Positions 50,620 to 59,000 of a stretch of 64,000 nucleotides of DNA are shown piece by piece. The translations under genes were made by a program, and so were the position numbers. Positions within the stretch are counted from its first letter, which is position 1; every line of letters starts with the position of its first letter. The notes below the pieces were generated by a model that saw only the letters and a program-made list of their open reading frames with translations, made no database searches and was not told where the DNA came from. Origin of the DNA: Nitrogeniibacter sp050293885 (GTDB taxonomy: Bacteria > Pseudomonadota > Gammaproteobacteria > Burkholderiales > Rhodocyclaceae); NCBI GenBank assembly GCA_050293885.1, contig JBNKNO010000006.1, forward strand, positions 1 through 64,000. The letters are read 5' to 3'.

Positions 50620-51323
50620 TGCTCACCGGGGTCGTCCTGCTGCATGGCAAATGGGATGCCCCGCCGTTTGCGGTCGCGCCGCTGGCCGAGGCGCTCGCCG
50701 CAGCGGGCTATCGCACCCGCCAACCAACCTTGCCGTGGGCACTGAAACGCCTCTACGACCTGCCGCTGAGCGTCGCATTCGACGCAGTTCAGGCCGAGAT
50801 CGATGCGCTACGCGCTGAAGGCTGCGCGCGCATCGTCCTGTGCGGCCACAGCATGGGCGCCTGCGTCGCCCTCGCCCACACAGTCCGTCACCCGGGCATC
50901 GACGCCCTCGCCTTGCTCGCCCCCGGCCATTTTCCCGAACGCCTGGCGGCCGATGGCAAAACATCCGACGCAATCGCGCAAGCACGAGTCGCGACGGCGC
51001 CGAACACGCGCATGCCACTGGTCGACGTGCATCAAGGCCGGGTTCGCCGGCTGCGCATCTCGCCCACCCACTATCTGAGCTACTTCGATCCGACCGGCGA
51101 TCTGGCCTGGCGAAGCAACCTGGCGCATCTGCCGCGTGAGCTACCGACCTTGTGGCTGACGGGTGATCAGGATGCCGCCGCACGCCAGGGAATCGACTAT
51201 GCTCTCGCTCATGCGCCCGACTTTCCACACCATCGTCACGCGCACGTCGATGCCGACCACACCACGACACCGGCGCTCGGCGCCGCGTGCGTGATCGACT
51301 GGCTCGCCACCTGCCTGGACTGA
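50619..51323 (+). CDS. Alpha/beta hydrolase
   Basis: A 234-aa protein; start taken at the ATG that overlaps xthA's stop. It has VVLLHGKWDAPP (oxyanion-hole HG), the nucleophile elbow GHSMGA near residue 81, Asp in LTGDQDAA and His in DADHTTTP. It is an alpha/beta hydrolase with the catalytic triad, substrate unknown; the DUF3530/YfhR-like group cannot be told apart by eye. The regulator that follows begins 4 nt after the stop. Confidence 0.8.
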   Translation: MLTGVVLLHGKWDAPPFAVAPLAEALAAAGYRTRQPTLPWALKRLYDLPLSVAFDAVQAEIDALRAEGCARIVLCGHSMGACVALAHTVRHPGIDALALLAPGHFPERLAADGKTSDAIAQARVATAPNTRMPLVDVHQGRVRRLRISPTHYLSYFDPTGDLAWRSNLAHLPRELPTLWLTGDQDAAARQGIDYALAHAPDFPHHRHAHVDADHTTTPALGAACVIDWLATCLD

Positions 51324-51327
51324 CCCC

Positions 51328-51981
51328 ATGACCGACTCCACCGAACTGGCCGAACGTTACCCGGTGCTCGCCGCACTGCCGCCCACGGCGAGGCAGAAAT
51401 TGCTCGACAGCGCGCAGTGGATGACGGTCCCCGCGGGCACGCTGCTGTTCGATGACCATCAGGCCTGCGAGGGATTTCCCTTCGTGGTGAAGGGCTCGAT
51501 TCGCGTCATCAAGGCCTCGCCCAACGGGCGCGAACTGCCGCTGTATCGGGTCGCGCCGGGTGAAACCTGCGTCATTTCCTCGTCGTGCCTGCTCGGCCAC
51601 GAGGACTACAACGCCCGCGGCATCACCGAATCGGAAACCGAGATGGTGATGCTGCCCAAAGTAGTGTTCGACGCCCTGCTGGCCGAGCCGGCCTTTCGCA
51701 GCTTCGTCTTTCACCTGTTTGCGGATCGCATTGCCGACTTGATGCAACTGATCGAGGAAGTGGCCTTCCACAAGCTCGACCAACGCCTCGCCGCGCTGCT
51801 GCTCGGCAAGGGGCGCGTGCTGCACACCACCCACCAGCATCTGGCGGACGAACTGGGCAGCGTGCGCGAGATCATCAGCCGTCTGCTCAAGGGCTTTGCC
51901 GCACAGGGGCTGGTCAAGCTCGCGCGCGAGCAGATCGAGATTCTCGACCCGGCGGGCTTGCGCACGATCGCAGGCGGCTAG
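51328..51981 (+). CDS. Crp/Fnr family transcriptional regulator
   Basis: A 217-aa protein with an N-terminal cyclic-nucleotide-like beta-roll (about 20-140) and a winged HTH at about 155-210. The recognition helix SVREIISRLLKGF contains the E-x-x-S-R pattern used by FNR-type proteins with an added Arg as in CRP. No FNR-type N-terminal Cys cluster; Cys in HQACEGF and GETCVISSSCLLG are scattered. A perfect Crp/Fnr-like box lies about 1.9 kb downstream ahead of the DUF2892 gene. It is convergent with the chemoreceptor gene and its stop overlaps that gene's stop by 4 nt (51978-51981). Confidence 0.88.
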   Translation: MTDSTELAERYPVLAALPPTARQKLLDSAQWMTVPAGTLLFDDHQACEGFPFVVKGSIRVIKASPNGRELPLYRVAPGETCVISSSCLLGHEDYNARGITESETEMVMLPKVVFDALLAEPAFRSFVFHLFADRIADLMQLIEEVAFHKLDQRLAALLLGKGRVLHTTHQHLADELGSVREIISRLLKGFAAQGLVKLAREQIEILDPAGLRTIAGG

Positions 51982-53603
51982 ACGCGGAAGCGGGCGACCG
52001 CCTCCTGCAGACCACTGGCCTGACGGGCCATGTCTTCGGACGAATTGACGGTCTGGCTGATGGCCGCATCGTTGTCACGGGCCATGGCGGCGATAGCCTC
52101 GATGCTCTTCGTCACCTGTTCGCTGGAGTCACGCTGCGCGTCGGCCGCTTCGGCGATTTCGTCGAGCCCGCTGCGTACCTGCGCCACCGACGCGTTGGCT
52201 TCCTGCAGCACGCCCGCGACGTCGTCTGCCGCCGCGCGCGCACTGTTGATGTGCTCGCGGCCGCGATCGAGCGAAGTACGCACCTCACCCGACTGTTTCG
52301 ACAACTTGATGGTGATGGCATCGATCTCGCCCGCCGAGCTGGCCGACTTCTCCGCCAGCTTGCGCACCTCGTCGGCCACCACGGCAAATCCGCGCCCCTG
52401 CTCGCCGGCACGCGCGGCCTCGATGGCGGCATTGAGTGCCAGCAGATTGGTCTGCTCGGCAATTTCGCGCACTTCCTGGGTCATGTGATTGATCGAGGTG
52501 GTCGATTCGACAAAGGCATTGACCGTCTCATCCATCTGACCGACCGCGCCTTCGACATGATCCACTTCGCCCATGAGGTGGCTTAGCCGGCGCTGCCCCT
52601 CCTCGGATCGCGCTAGCGATTCATGCGACAGATCGCGCACGCGCTCGGCACTGGCGGCAATGTGGGCGGTCTTCCGCATCAAGTCCTCCATCGCCTCGGC
52701 GGCGGCAAGCGACTGACTGTTCTGCTGATGCGACCCGTCGGCGAGCCGATTTGAACTGTCGGAGACCCCGCGTGCCGCTTCGGCGACGGTACCGGCGGAA
52801 CCGCCGACCTGGCGCACCAGATCGCCGATCGTCGACAGCATCTGGTTGAAGCCTTCGGCGGCACGACCGATTTCGTCGCGACTGCCGACATCGAGCCGAC
52901 GGGTCAGGTCGCCCTTGCCGTCGGCCAGCTCCTCGAGGCTGCGCGTCATGTGCGCCAGCGGCGTGGTGACGAATCGACGAATGAAGAAGAAGATCACTGC
53001 CATGAGCGGCACCGACAGCAACAAGGCAAACACGATGCTCTTGGCGCGAAACGCGCTGACCGCCGCTTCGACCGTGTCGAGGTCGATTTTCATGCTCACT
53101 GCACCCAGCGGAGTCCCCTCGGGCACCCCATGACAGTTCAGGCAGTTCTTGCCCAGATAGTTGGCCGATGCCAAGGCCGGCACCACCACGCGAAGATGCT
53201 CGCCACTGCCCGCCTCGCCGCGTTCCTCGAATGCAGCCTTGCCCGAGGCCAGCGCAGTGCGCTCGATCTCATCGAGCTGCGCCCCCTCCGACGCCGAGCC
53301 CGGACCGAACTGCTTGGACACCGCATCCCCGCGGATGACACGCAGATCGCGCACCGCAGACAACTCCTTGATCTGATCAAGAAAGACATCGCGCTGCGCC
53401 ACCGTGCCGGTAATCATCATGCCGGTCAGGCCGGCCATGGTCATGTCGTGCACCGACAGCGCGAATGCCCGTGCCTGATCGATGGCCGTCTCCCGATTGA
53501 CCTGCGTCTCCCAGTGGATCATGCCGCCGAAGGCGCACACCAGCATCAACCAGATGACCGCCGTCAGGCGCAGCCAGATGGGTGTATCCGAAATTCCTTG
53601 CAT
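51978..53603 (-). CDS. Haem-c-type methyl-accepting chemotaxis protein (DUF3365)
   Basis: A 541-aa chemoreceptor. TM1 near residues 13-28; a periplasmic DUF3365/Tll0287-like domain (about 35-190) carries C154-L-N-C157-H158, a c-type haem attachment motif; TM2 near 198-215; HAMP; then the MCP signalling domain with the hairpin region EVREIAEQTNLLALNAAIEAARAGEQGRGFAVVADEVRKLAE. Start at 53603 is chosen for the GAGGG site and position; upstream in-frame ATGs (53627, 53678) lie in or beyond a hairpin. The haem suggests redox, gas or NO sensing for taxis. Confidence 0.87.
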   Translation of the reverse strand: MQGISDTPIWLRLTAVIWLMLVCAFGGMIHWETQVNRETAIDQARAFALSVHDMTMAGLTGMMITGTVAQRDVFLDQIKELSAVRDLRVIRGDAVSKQFGPGSASEGAQLDEIERTALASGKAAFEERGEAGSGEHLRVVVPALASANYLGKNCLNCHGVPEGTPLGAVSMKIDLDTVEAAVSAFRAKSIVFALLLSVPLMAVIFFFIRRFVTTPLAHMTRSLEELADGKGDLTRRLDVGSRDEIGRAAEGFNQMLSTIGDLVRQVGGSAGTVAEAARGVSDSSNRLADGSHQQNSQSLAAAEAMEDLMRKTAHIAASAERVRDLSHESLARSEEGQRRLSHLMGEVDHVEGAVGQMDETVNAFVESTTSINHMTQEVREIAEQTNLLALNAAIEAARAGEQGRGFAVVADEVRKLAEKSASSAGEIDAITIKLSKQSGEVRTSLDRGREHINSARAAADDVAGVLQEANASVAQVRSGLDEIAEAADAQRDSSEQVTKSIEAIAAMARDNDAAISQTVNSSEDMARQASGLQEAVARFRV

Positions 53604-53618
53604 CACATCTTTTCCCTC

Positions 53619-53639
53619 GCCGGCCATCGAATGGCCGGC
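53619..53639 (-). promoter_or_regulatory. Hairpin in the chemoreceptor 5' leader
   Basis: GCCGGCCAT/ATGGCCGGC forms a 9-bp stem with a triloop CGA, just upstream of the GAGGG ribosome site. It may affect translation of the chemoreceptor. Confidence 0.4.
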
Positions 53640-53840
53640 ACACCAGACAAGGTTGTCGATTTGCACCAACAGGGGCACACCCGACAGCCGACACCCTTTT
53701 GGGCGTCAGCCGGTCTCTTGCCGGGCAAACCGCCAACCGTCGGCCCGTCGGGGCCTTGTACGTCTAACTGAGGGAGATAACGACACCAGAGCGAAACACT
53801 TTATTGCAAGCGCGTGCGCCTGACCGCCTGCCGACACCTC

Positions 53841-53856
53841 TGTAACCTTGGTTACA
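53841..53856 (+). promoter_or_regulatory. Crp/Fnr-family operator upstream of the DUF2892 gene
   Basis: TGTAACCTTGGTTACA is a perfect 16-bp palindrome, matching the TGTNA-N6-TNACA outline of Crp/Fnr-type sites. Its centre lies about 41 bp upstream of a plausible TSS near 53890 that would give a class II activated promoter, 72 bp ahead of the ATG. The Crp/Fnr gene at 51328 is the likely regulator. Confidence 0.6.
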
Positions 53857-53920
53857 GACATCGTCGCGCCGCTTTGATGAAATAGCCCCACTGAAACATC
53901 ACTCAAACCGGGAGCACATC

Positions 53921-54112
53921 ATGAATATGAACGTAGGCGGCATCGACAAAATTCTTCGCATCGTCGCAGGTCTCGCACTGATCGCCTGGGCGCTGATGGG
54001 CGGCCCCGTGTGGGCGTGGATCGGTGTCGTACCGCTGGCCACTGGCCTGATGGGCTGGTGCCCGGCCTACCTGCTGATCGGGGCAAACACCTGCCCGACC
54101 AAGAAGGCTTGA
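53921..54112 (+). CDS. DUF2892 (YgaP-like transmembrane) protein
   Basis: A 63-aa protein with two membrane helices: MNMNVGGIDKILRIVAGLALIAWALMGG and a second helix from WAWIGVVPLATGLMGWCPAYLLIG. The DUF2892 signature G-G-x-D-R/K-I-L-R and the cysteines in GWCP and NTCP are present. In other bacteria this unit is fused to rhodanese domains (YgaP). Short, stand-alone, probably under Crp/Fnr control. GGGAG ribosome site. Confidence 0.88.
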   Translation: MNMNVGGIDKILRIVAGLALIAWALMGGPVWAWIGVVPLATGLMGWCPAYLLIGANTCPTKKA

Positions 54113-54127
54113 GTCACCCCGTTCGTT

Positions 54128-54157
54128 AAGAAAAGCCGGGCTTGCCCGGCTTTTCTT
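54128..54157. terminator. Bidirectional terminator
   Basis: A 14-bp perfect stem AAGAAAAGCCGGGC/GCCCGGCTTTTCTT with a 2-nt apex, A-rich on one side and T-rich on the other. Lies between the convergent DUF2892 and ksgA genes and serves both. Confidence 0.9.
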
Positions 54158-54159
54158 GT

Positions 54160-54936
54160 CTAAGCCCCGCGGCTGGCACAGGCGTTGGTGATGGCCACAT
54201 ACTCGGCCACGCCAAGGCGTTCCGCACGGTCACTGGCGTCGATACCCAAGGCGCTGAGCGCGTGTTCGTCGATGAACTGACGCAAGGTGTTGCGCAAGGT
54301 TTTGCGCCGCTGGCCGAAAGCGGCCGCGACGATGCGGCCCAGCAAGGCTTCGTCCCGCGCCTTGAGCGAATCGAGCGGCCGGGGAACGAGGCGCACGATG
54401 CTCGACATCACCTTGGGCGCGGGCCGGAAAGCACCGGGGGGAACGTCGAACAACCGCCCCATGCGGAAGCGATACTGCAGCATGACCGATAGCCGGCCGT
54501 AGTCGCCAGTGCCGGGCTCGGCGACCATGCGCGTCACCACCTCCTTCTGCAGCATGAAGGTCATGTCGCGCACCTGATCGGCAAAGCCCGCCAGGTGGAA
54601 CAGCAGCGGCGTGGAGATGTTGTAGGGCAGATTGCCGACTACGCGAAGGTCACTTCCCAGATCGGCGAAGTCGAACTTGAGCGCATCGCCCTCATGCACG
54701 GTGAGTTGCGCCGGTGTGTAGCGCTCGTGCAAACGGGCAATCAGATCGCGGTCGATTTCGATCACATCGAGATGGCCGAGGCGTTCGAGCAGCGGATCCG
54801 TCATGGCCCCCAGACCGGGGCCGATCTCGACCATGTTCTGCCCCGGCTGCGGGGCGATGGCATCGACAATCTTGCGGATGATATTGGGGTCGGAAAGAAA
54901 GTTCTGGCCGAAGCGTTTTCGCGCGTGATGGTTCAA
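54160..54936 (-). CDS. ksgA: 16S rRNA (adenine(1518)/(1519)-N6)-dimethyltransferase
   Basis: A 258-aa protein: HHARKRFGQNFLSDPNIIRKIVDAI at the N-terminus, SAM-binding VEIGPGLGAMTDPLL, and the catalytic NLPYNISTPLLFHL (NLPY) motif. The C-terminal domain follows with FGQRRKTLRNTLR. Dimethylates A1518 and A1519 of 16S rRNA during ribosome maturation. In betaproteobacteria ksgA normally follows pdxA and surA; here pdxA is 7.4 kb away with a signalling block between. Confidence 0.96.
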   Translation of the reverse strand: MNHHARKRFGQNFLSDPNIIRKIVDAIAPQPGQNMVEIGPGLGAMTDPLLERLGHLDVIEIDRDLIARLHERYTPAQLTVHEGDALKFDFADLGSDLRVVGNLPYNISTPLLFHLAGFADQVRDMTFMLQKEVVTRMVAEPGTGDYGRLSVMLQYRFRMGRLFDVPPGAFRPAPKVMSSIVRLVPRPLDSLKARDEALLGRIVAAAFGQRRKTLRNTLRQFIDEHALSALGIDASDRAERLGVAEYVAITNACASRGA

Positions 54937-55057
54937 GGAGGAGGCCTGCGGTCACGGTCAACAATCGCGACATTATGAATCGTCTGCCGGGGAAAGCCCA
55001 CCAGACAGGGCGGCAAGCCGCTGCCGATGCGCGTCATGAGACGTCAACGCCCACGGA

Positions 55058-56077
55058 TCAGGAGGGCGATTTGCCCCGGCCAGAACTGCAGGCCGGCAGC
55101 GGTGTGGCCGATTCAACGCGGTTTCGGCCGCCTTGCTTGGCCCGATACAAGGCCTTGTCGGCATGCCGGATCAAATCTTCGGGTGTCAGATCGCAGTCAA
55201 AGGACGCATTGTCGTCTCCGCCCGCACGCCAACACGCCGCGGCTTGCCGGCACAGCGCAGGACTGGCGCTGACACCGATACTGACCGTCACATGCCGTGC
55301 AGCATCCAGATCGGCGTGGAAGACTTCCAACTCGGAGACTTCCTGACGAATCCCCTCGGCCAGCCCGATGGCGTGTTCAAACGGGCAGTCCGGCAGTAGC
55401 AGCACAAACTCTTCACCCCCATATCGGGCAACCACATCGCCCGGCCGCTGTCCCCGGGTGGCCAGGCAGTTGGCCACTGCACGCAGGCAATCGTCCCCCG
55501 CCTGATGCCCCAGGGTGTCGTTGTAGGATTTGAAGTAGTCGATATCGACAAGCAGCAGCGACAAGGGCATTTCACTGCGGCAGGCGCGCCGCCATTCGTT
55601 GTGGAGCGCTTCGTCAAAGGCACGCCGGTTGGAGACGCCGGTCAGCCCGTCCAACTTGCTGAGGGCGCGCAACTGGTCGGTCTTGAACTTGAGTGCCAGG
55701 TAGTTGCTGACCCGCGCCCGGACGGCCGCCGGGTGCGGCGGCTTGGCAATGAAATCGAGCGCGCCGGCTTCCAGCGCCCGGGCCTCCACGTCCAGTTCCG
55801 TGTGGGCGGTCACAAAGAGAATGGGGACATCCGCAAACAAGGGGTCACGCCGGATCTCCTGGCACACGACAAAGCCGTGTCGATCCGACATTTCCACGTC
55901 GAGCAGGATGATGTCCGGCGCGACCGCCTGCGCCAGCGTGATGGCCTCGGCGCCACGCGTGGTGAAGTACATCTTTCCCAAGCCTTTGAGAATTTCGCTC
56001 AGGAGTCGAATGGTGCCGGGGTCGTCGTCCACCAGCAGGATGCGCGCTTCGCGCCGAGTCGCTTGCTGTCGTTTCAT
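55058..56077 (-). CDS. Response regulator diguanylate cyclase (REC-GGDEF)
   Basis: A 339-aa protein. REC domain at about 10-125 with phospho-acceptor Asp in DIILLDVEMSD. GGDEF domain at about 160-320 with intact GGEEF, and an upstream RPGD inhibitory site five residues before it (I-site). It is expected to make c-di-GMP on phosphorylation. Its start overlaps the stop of the hybrid kinase by 4 nt (ATGA, 56074-56077), so the kinase is the likely partner. Soluble. The C-terminus is Cys/Ser-rich. Confidence 0.92.
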   Translation of the reverse strand: MKRQQATRREARILLVDDDPGTIRLLSEILKGLGKMYFTTRGAEAITLAQAVAPDIILLDVEMSDRHGFVVCQEIRRDPLFADVPILFVTAHTELDVEARALEAGALDFIAKPPHPAAVRARVSNYLALKFKTDQLRALSKLDGLTGVSNRRAFDEALHNEWRRACRSEMPLSLLLVDIDYFKSYNDTLGHQAGDDCLRAVANCLATRGQRPGDVVARYGGEEFVLLLPDCPFEHAIGLAEGIRQEVSELEVFHADLDAARHVTVSIGVSASPALCRQAAACWRAGGDDNASFDCDLTPEDLIRHADKALYRAKQGGRNRVESATPLPACSSGRGKSPS

Positions 56078-59000
56078 GTGGTCTCACCCAACCCGGCAAG
56101 AATGTTTGCGGCATCGTCGAACGCCAGGCGATCCATGGCGTGACGCAGGTATCGCGTCTGCTCGCCCGTAAGCCGCCCCTGCAGCGAAGGATAAAGCGTC
56201 TCGAACTGATCCAGGGCGCCCATATCCCGGGCCTTCAGCGCCTGAAGCAGCGCCGTCATCGCTGCCGGGTCCAATGCGTCCGCCCTGTCCTCGCCCTCGG
56301 GTGATGCAGCTGCCAAGCCCGATAGATAGGTACGAATCCCTTCGCCCAGCGTTTTGAGTTGTGAATCAAGCGCTCGCAACCCCTCCGCGACATCGAGATC
56401 GCACGTGCCCCTGAGTGCCTTTTCCAACGACAAGCTCAGATCCGCCGACTGCTGGGCGCCCACGCTGCCCAACATGCCGCGCAAGGAATGGAGGTGCCGC
56501 GCCGCATCGTCATGCAGCCCTTGCTCGAGCGCCTTGCACGTGGCCTCGACGTACCCCCCCAAGGCGTCAGGCAGCGGGCGCAACAGGGCATGGAACAGTT
56601 CCAGCGCGCCCCCCATGCGTTTGAGCGCTTGCTGACTGTCGATGCCGGGAATGCCCAAGTCCGGACAAGGCAAATCGGTAGCGGCCGCTGGCGCCTCGTC
56701 CAAAGGCGCCCTGCTGGCGCGCGGCGCAATCCATTGCAGCAACGTGGTCAGCAAGGTTTCCTGATCGACCGGTTTGCCAATGTGGTCGTTCATGCCGGCG
56801 GCTTCACAGTCAGCGCGATCCCGCTCCATCACCGCAGCCGTCATGGCAATGACGGGCAGATGTTGAAGGCGATCCTGCCGCCGGATTCGTCGGCAGGCCT
56901 CCAGTCCATCCATTTCGGGCATATGCATATCCATCAACACCACATCGAAATCGCGCTGCGCCAGCTGGTCCAGCGCTTCGCGCCCGTTCCAGGCGGCGCT
57001 CACCACCAGGCCCAAGCGTTCAAGCATGCCCCGCGCGACCGTCTGATTGGTGTCATTGTCCTCGACCAGCAGCACGTGCGCGCCGCGGATCGGCGCGGCA
57101 CGCTCGTACCGGTCCGCACCACGACTCGCCGCGGACGGCCCTTGCGGCCCGCGCTGCGCCGAGGTGATGGCGTCCAGCAGCCGCGCCGGCATCACCGGCT
57201 TGGTGAGGACGGCAACCTGATGCAACTCGCGCTTCGCCCACGTCAATACCTCCTGGTCGTCGGCGGAGGTCATCAACACGACACGGGGCACGGGCAGGCC
57301 CGCCGACTGGCCCCATTCACGCATCCGCCGCGCTACCGCAATACCATCCATGGCCGGCATGTTCCGGTCCAGCAGCACCAGTTCGATCGCGTGTTCGGCA
57401 TCTTGCGCGGCGCGTGCCAGGGCATCGAGCGCCGCCGCACCGGAAGCCACTTGCGTCACCCGACACTGCCACGCGTCGAGAATGCCCGCAACCGCCGAGC
57501 GCGCGCTGTCCAGATCGTCGACCACGAGCACACGCGTGCCACTGAGTTCGGCCGCACGGTCCTCATGCCCCCCGGCCGCCGATACCGGCAATGCGAGTTC
57601 AAAGCCAAACACACTGCCACGGCCGGGCACACTGTCCACCTTGAGCGCACCGCCCATGCGCTCGACCAGATGGCGCGAGATGGTCAGCCCCAGCCCCGTT
57701 CCGCCAAAGCGACGGGTGATGGAACCGTCGGCCTGCTGGAACGGTTCGAACAAGCGTGCTTGCTGCGCCGCGGTAATGCCGATGCCGGTATCGCGCACCT
57801 CGAATCCGAGCGTGGCGACATGCTCGCGAGGCCCCGCCGCCAAGGCACAAAGACGCACCGACACATGCACTTCGCCGCGCTCGGTGAACTTCAAGGCATT
57901 GCCGACCAGATTGATCAACACCTGCCCCAGCCGAAGCGGATCGCCTCGCAAGTGATCGGGCAAATCCGGGGGCAACTCGAACACCAGCTCCACCCCTTTC
58001 TCTTCGGCCCGGGCGCTGAACAGATCCGCCACGCTCTGAAGCGTTTTTTCAAGCCCGAAATCGACCACATCCAGCTCGAGCCGACCGGCCTCGATCTTGG
58101 AGAAATCGAGGATGTCATTGATGATTTCCAACAATGCCTTCGACGACGTCTGAATCCGGCTCAGATAGTCCTGCAGGCGCGGCGTCAGGCCAGACAGGCC
58201 CAAGCCGAGCTCGGACAATCCAATGATCGCGTTCATGGGCGTGCGGATCTCATGGCTCATGTTGGCCATGAACTCACTTTTGGCGCGACTCGCACTCTCG
58301 GCCGCGGCCTTGGCCTCGGCGAGTTCCAGCTCGACCTCTTTCTGATCGGTCAGATCGTAGTTGACCCCGGTCATGCGCAGCGCACGCCCGTGCGCATCAA
58401 ACTCGGTCTTGCCGGCCGCCTTGAGGTAGTGGATGGTGCCATCGGGCCAGACCACACGAAATTCCGAGGTGTACTCGCGCTCCCCGCGCAGTGCGGCATC
58501 GACGTCTCCCTCGACACGCGCCCGGTCGTCGGGGTGCAGGGCACGGACCCAAGCCTCGTAGGCCCCGGGAAAGTCGGCTTCACGGACGCCATAGAGGTGG
58601 TACATCGCCGAGTCCCAGAACAGCTGGTTGTTCACCACATCCCAGTCCCAGATGCCGACGATACCCGCGGATGCCGCCACTTCCATGCGGTCCAGCGTTT
58701 GCTTGAATGCTTGCTCGGCCTCACGCTGCCGGGTAATGAGCCGGCCCACGCCACGGTAGCCGGCGAACTCGCCGCGCTCGTCTTCGAACGGGATCCCACT
58801 CACCGATATCCAGCGGATGCCACCTGCGGCGTCCCGCACACGGTATTCGAAGTCTCGAAACGGCTCCTGCCGCCATAGCTGCTCGATGTGGGCCTCGATT
58901 TCGGACTCCGAGTTCAGTTCATTCTGTGCCAGCAACTCCGGACGCGTCCTGCCCAGCAGCAAGTCCGGATGGAGTCCGTAGATCGTCTCGAAATTTTCCG

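Larger units (their letters stand above)
53604..53920. other. 317-bp divergent spacer with a leader hairpin and a Crp-like box
   Basis: Holds a 9-bp perfect hairpin (53619-53639) next to the chemoreceptor's ribosome site on the minus strand, and the palindrome at 53841-53856. No gene is seen. Confidence 0.6.

Noticed and set aside
53624..53678. Upstream ATG starts of the chemoreceptor
   Set aside because: They lie in a stable hairpin or give a long leader without a ribosome site; the ATG at 53603 has GAGGG.
56488..58878. A 796-codon frame antisense to the hybrid kinase
   Set aside because: Shadow; the minus strand has strong HisKA, ATPase, receiver and HPt motifs.
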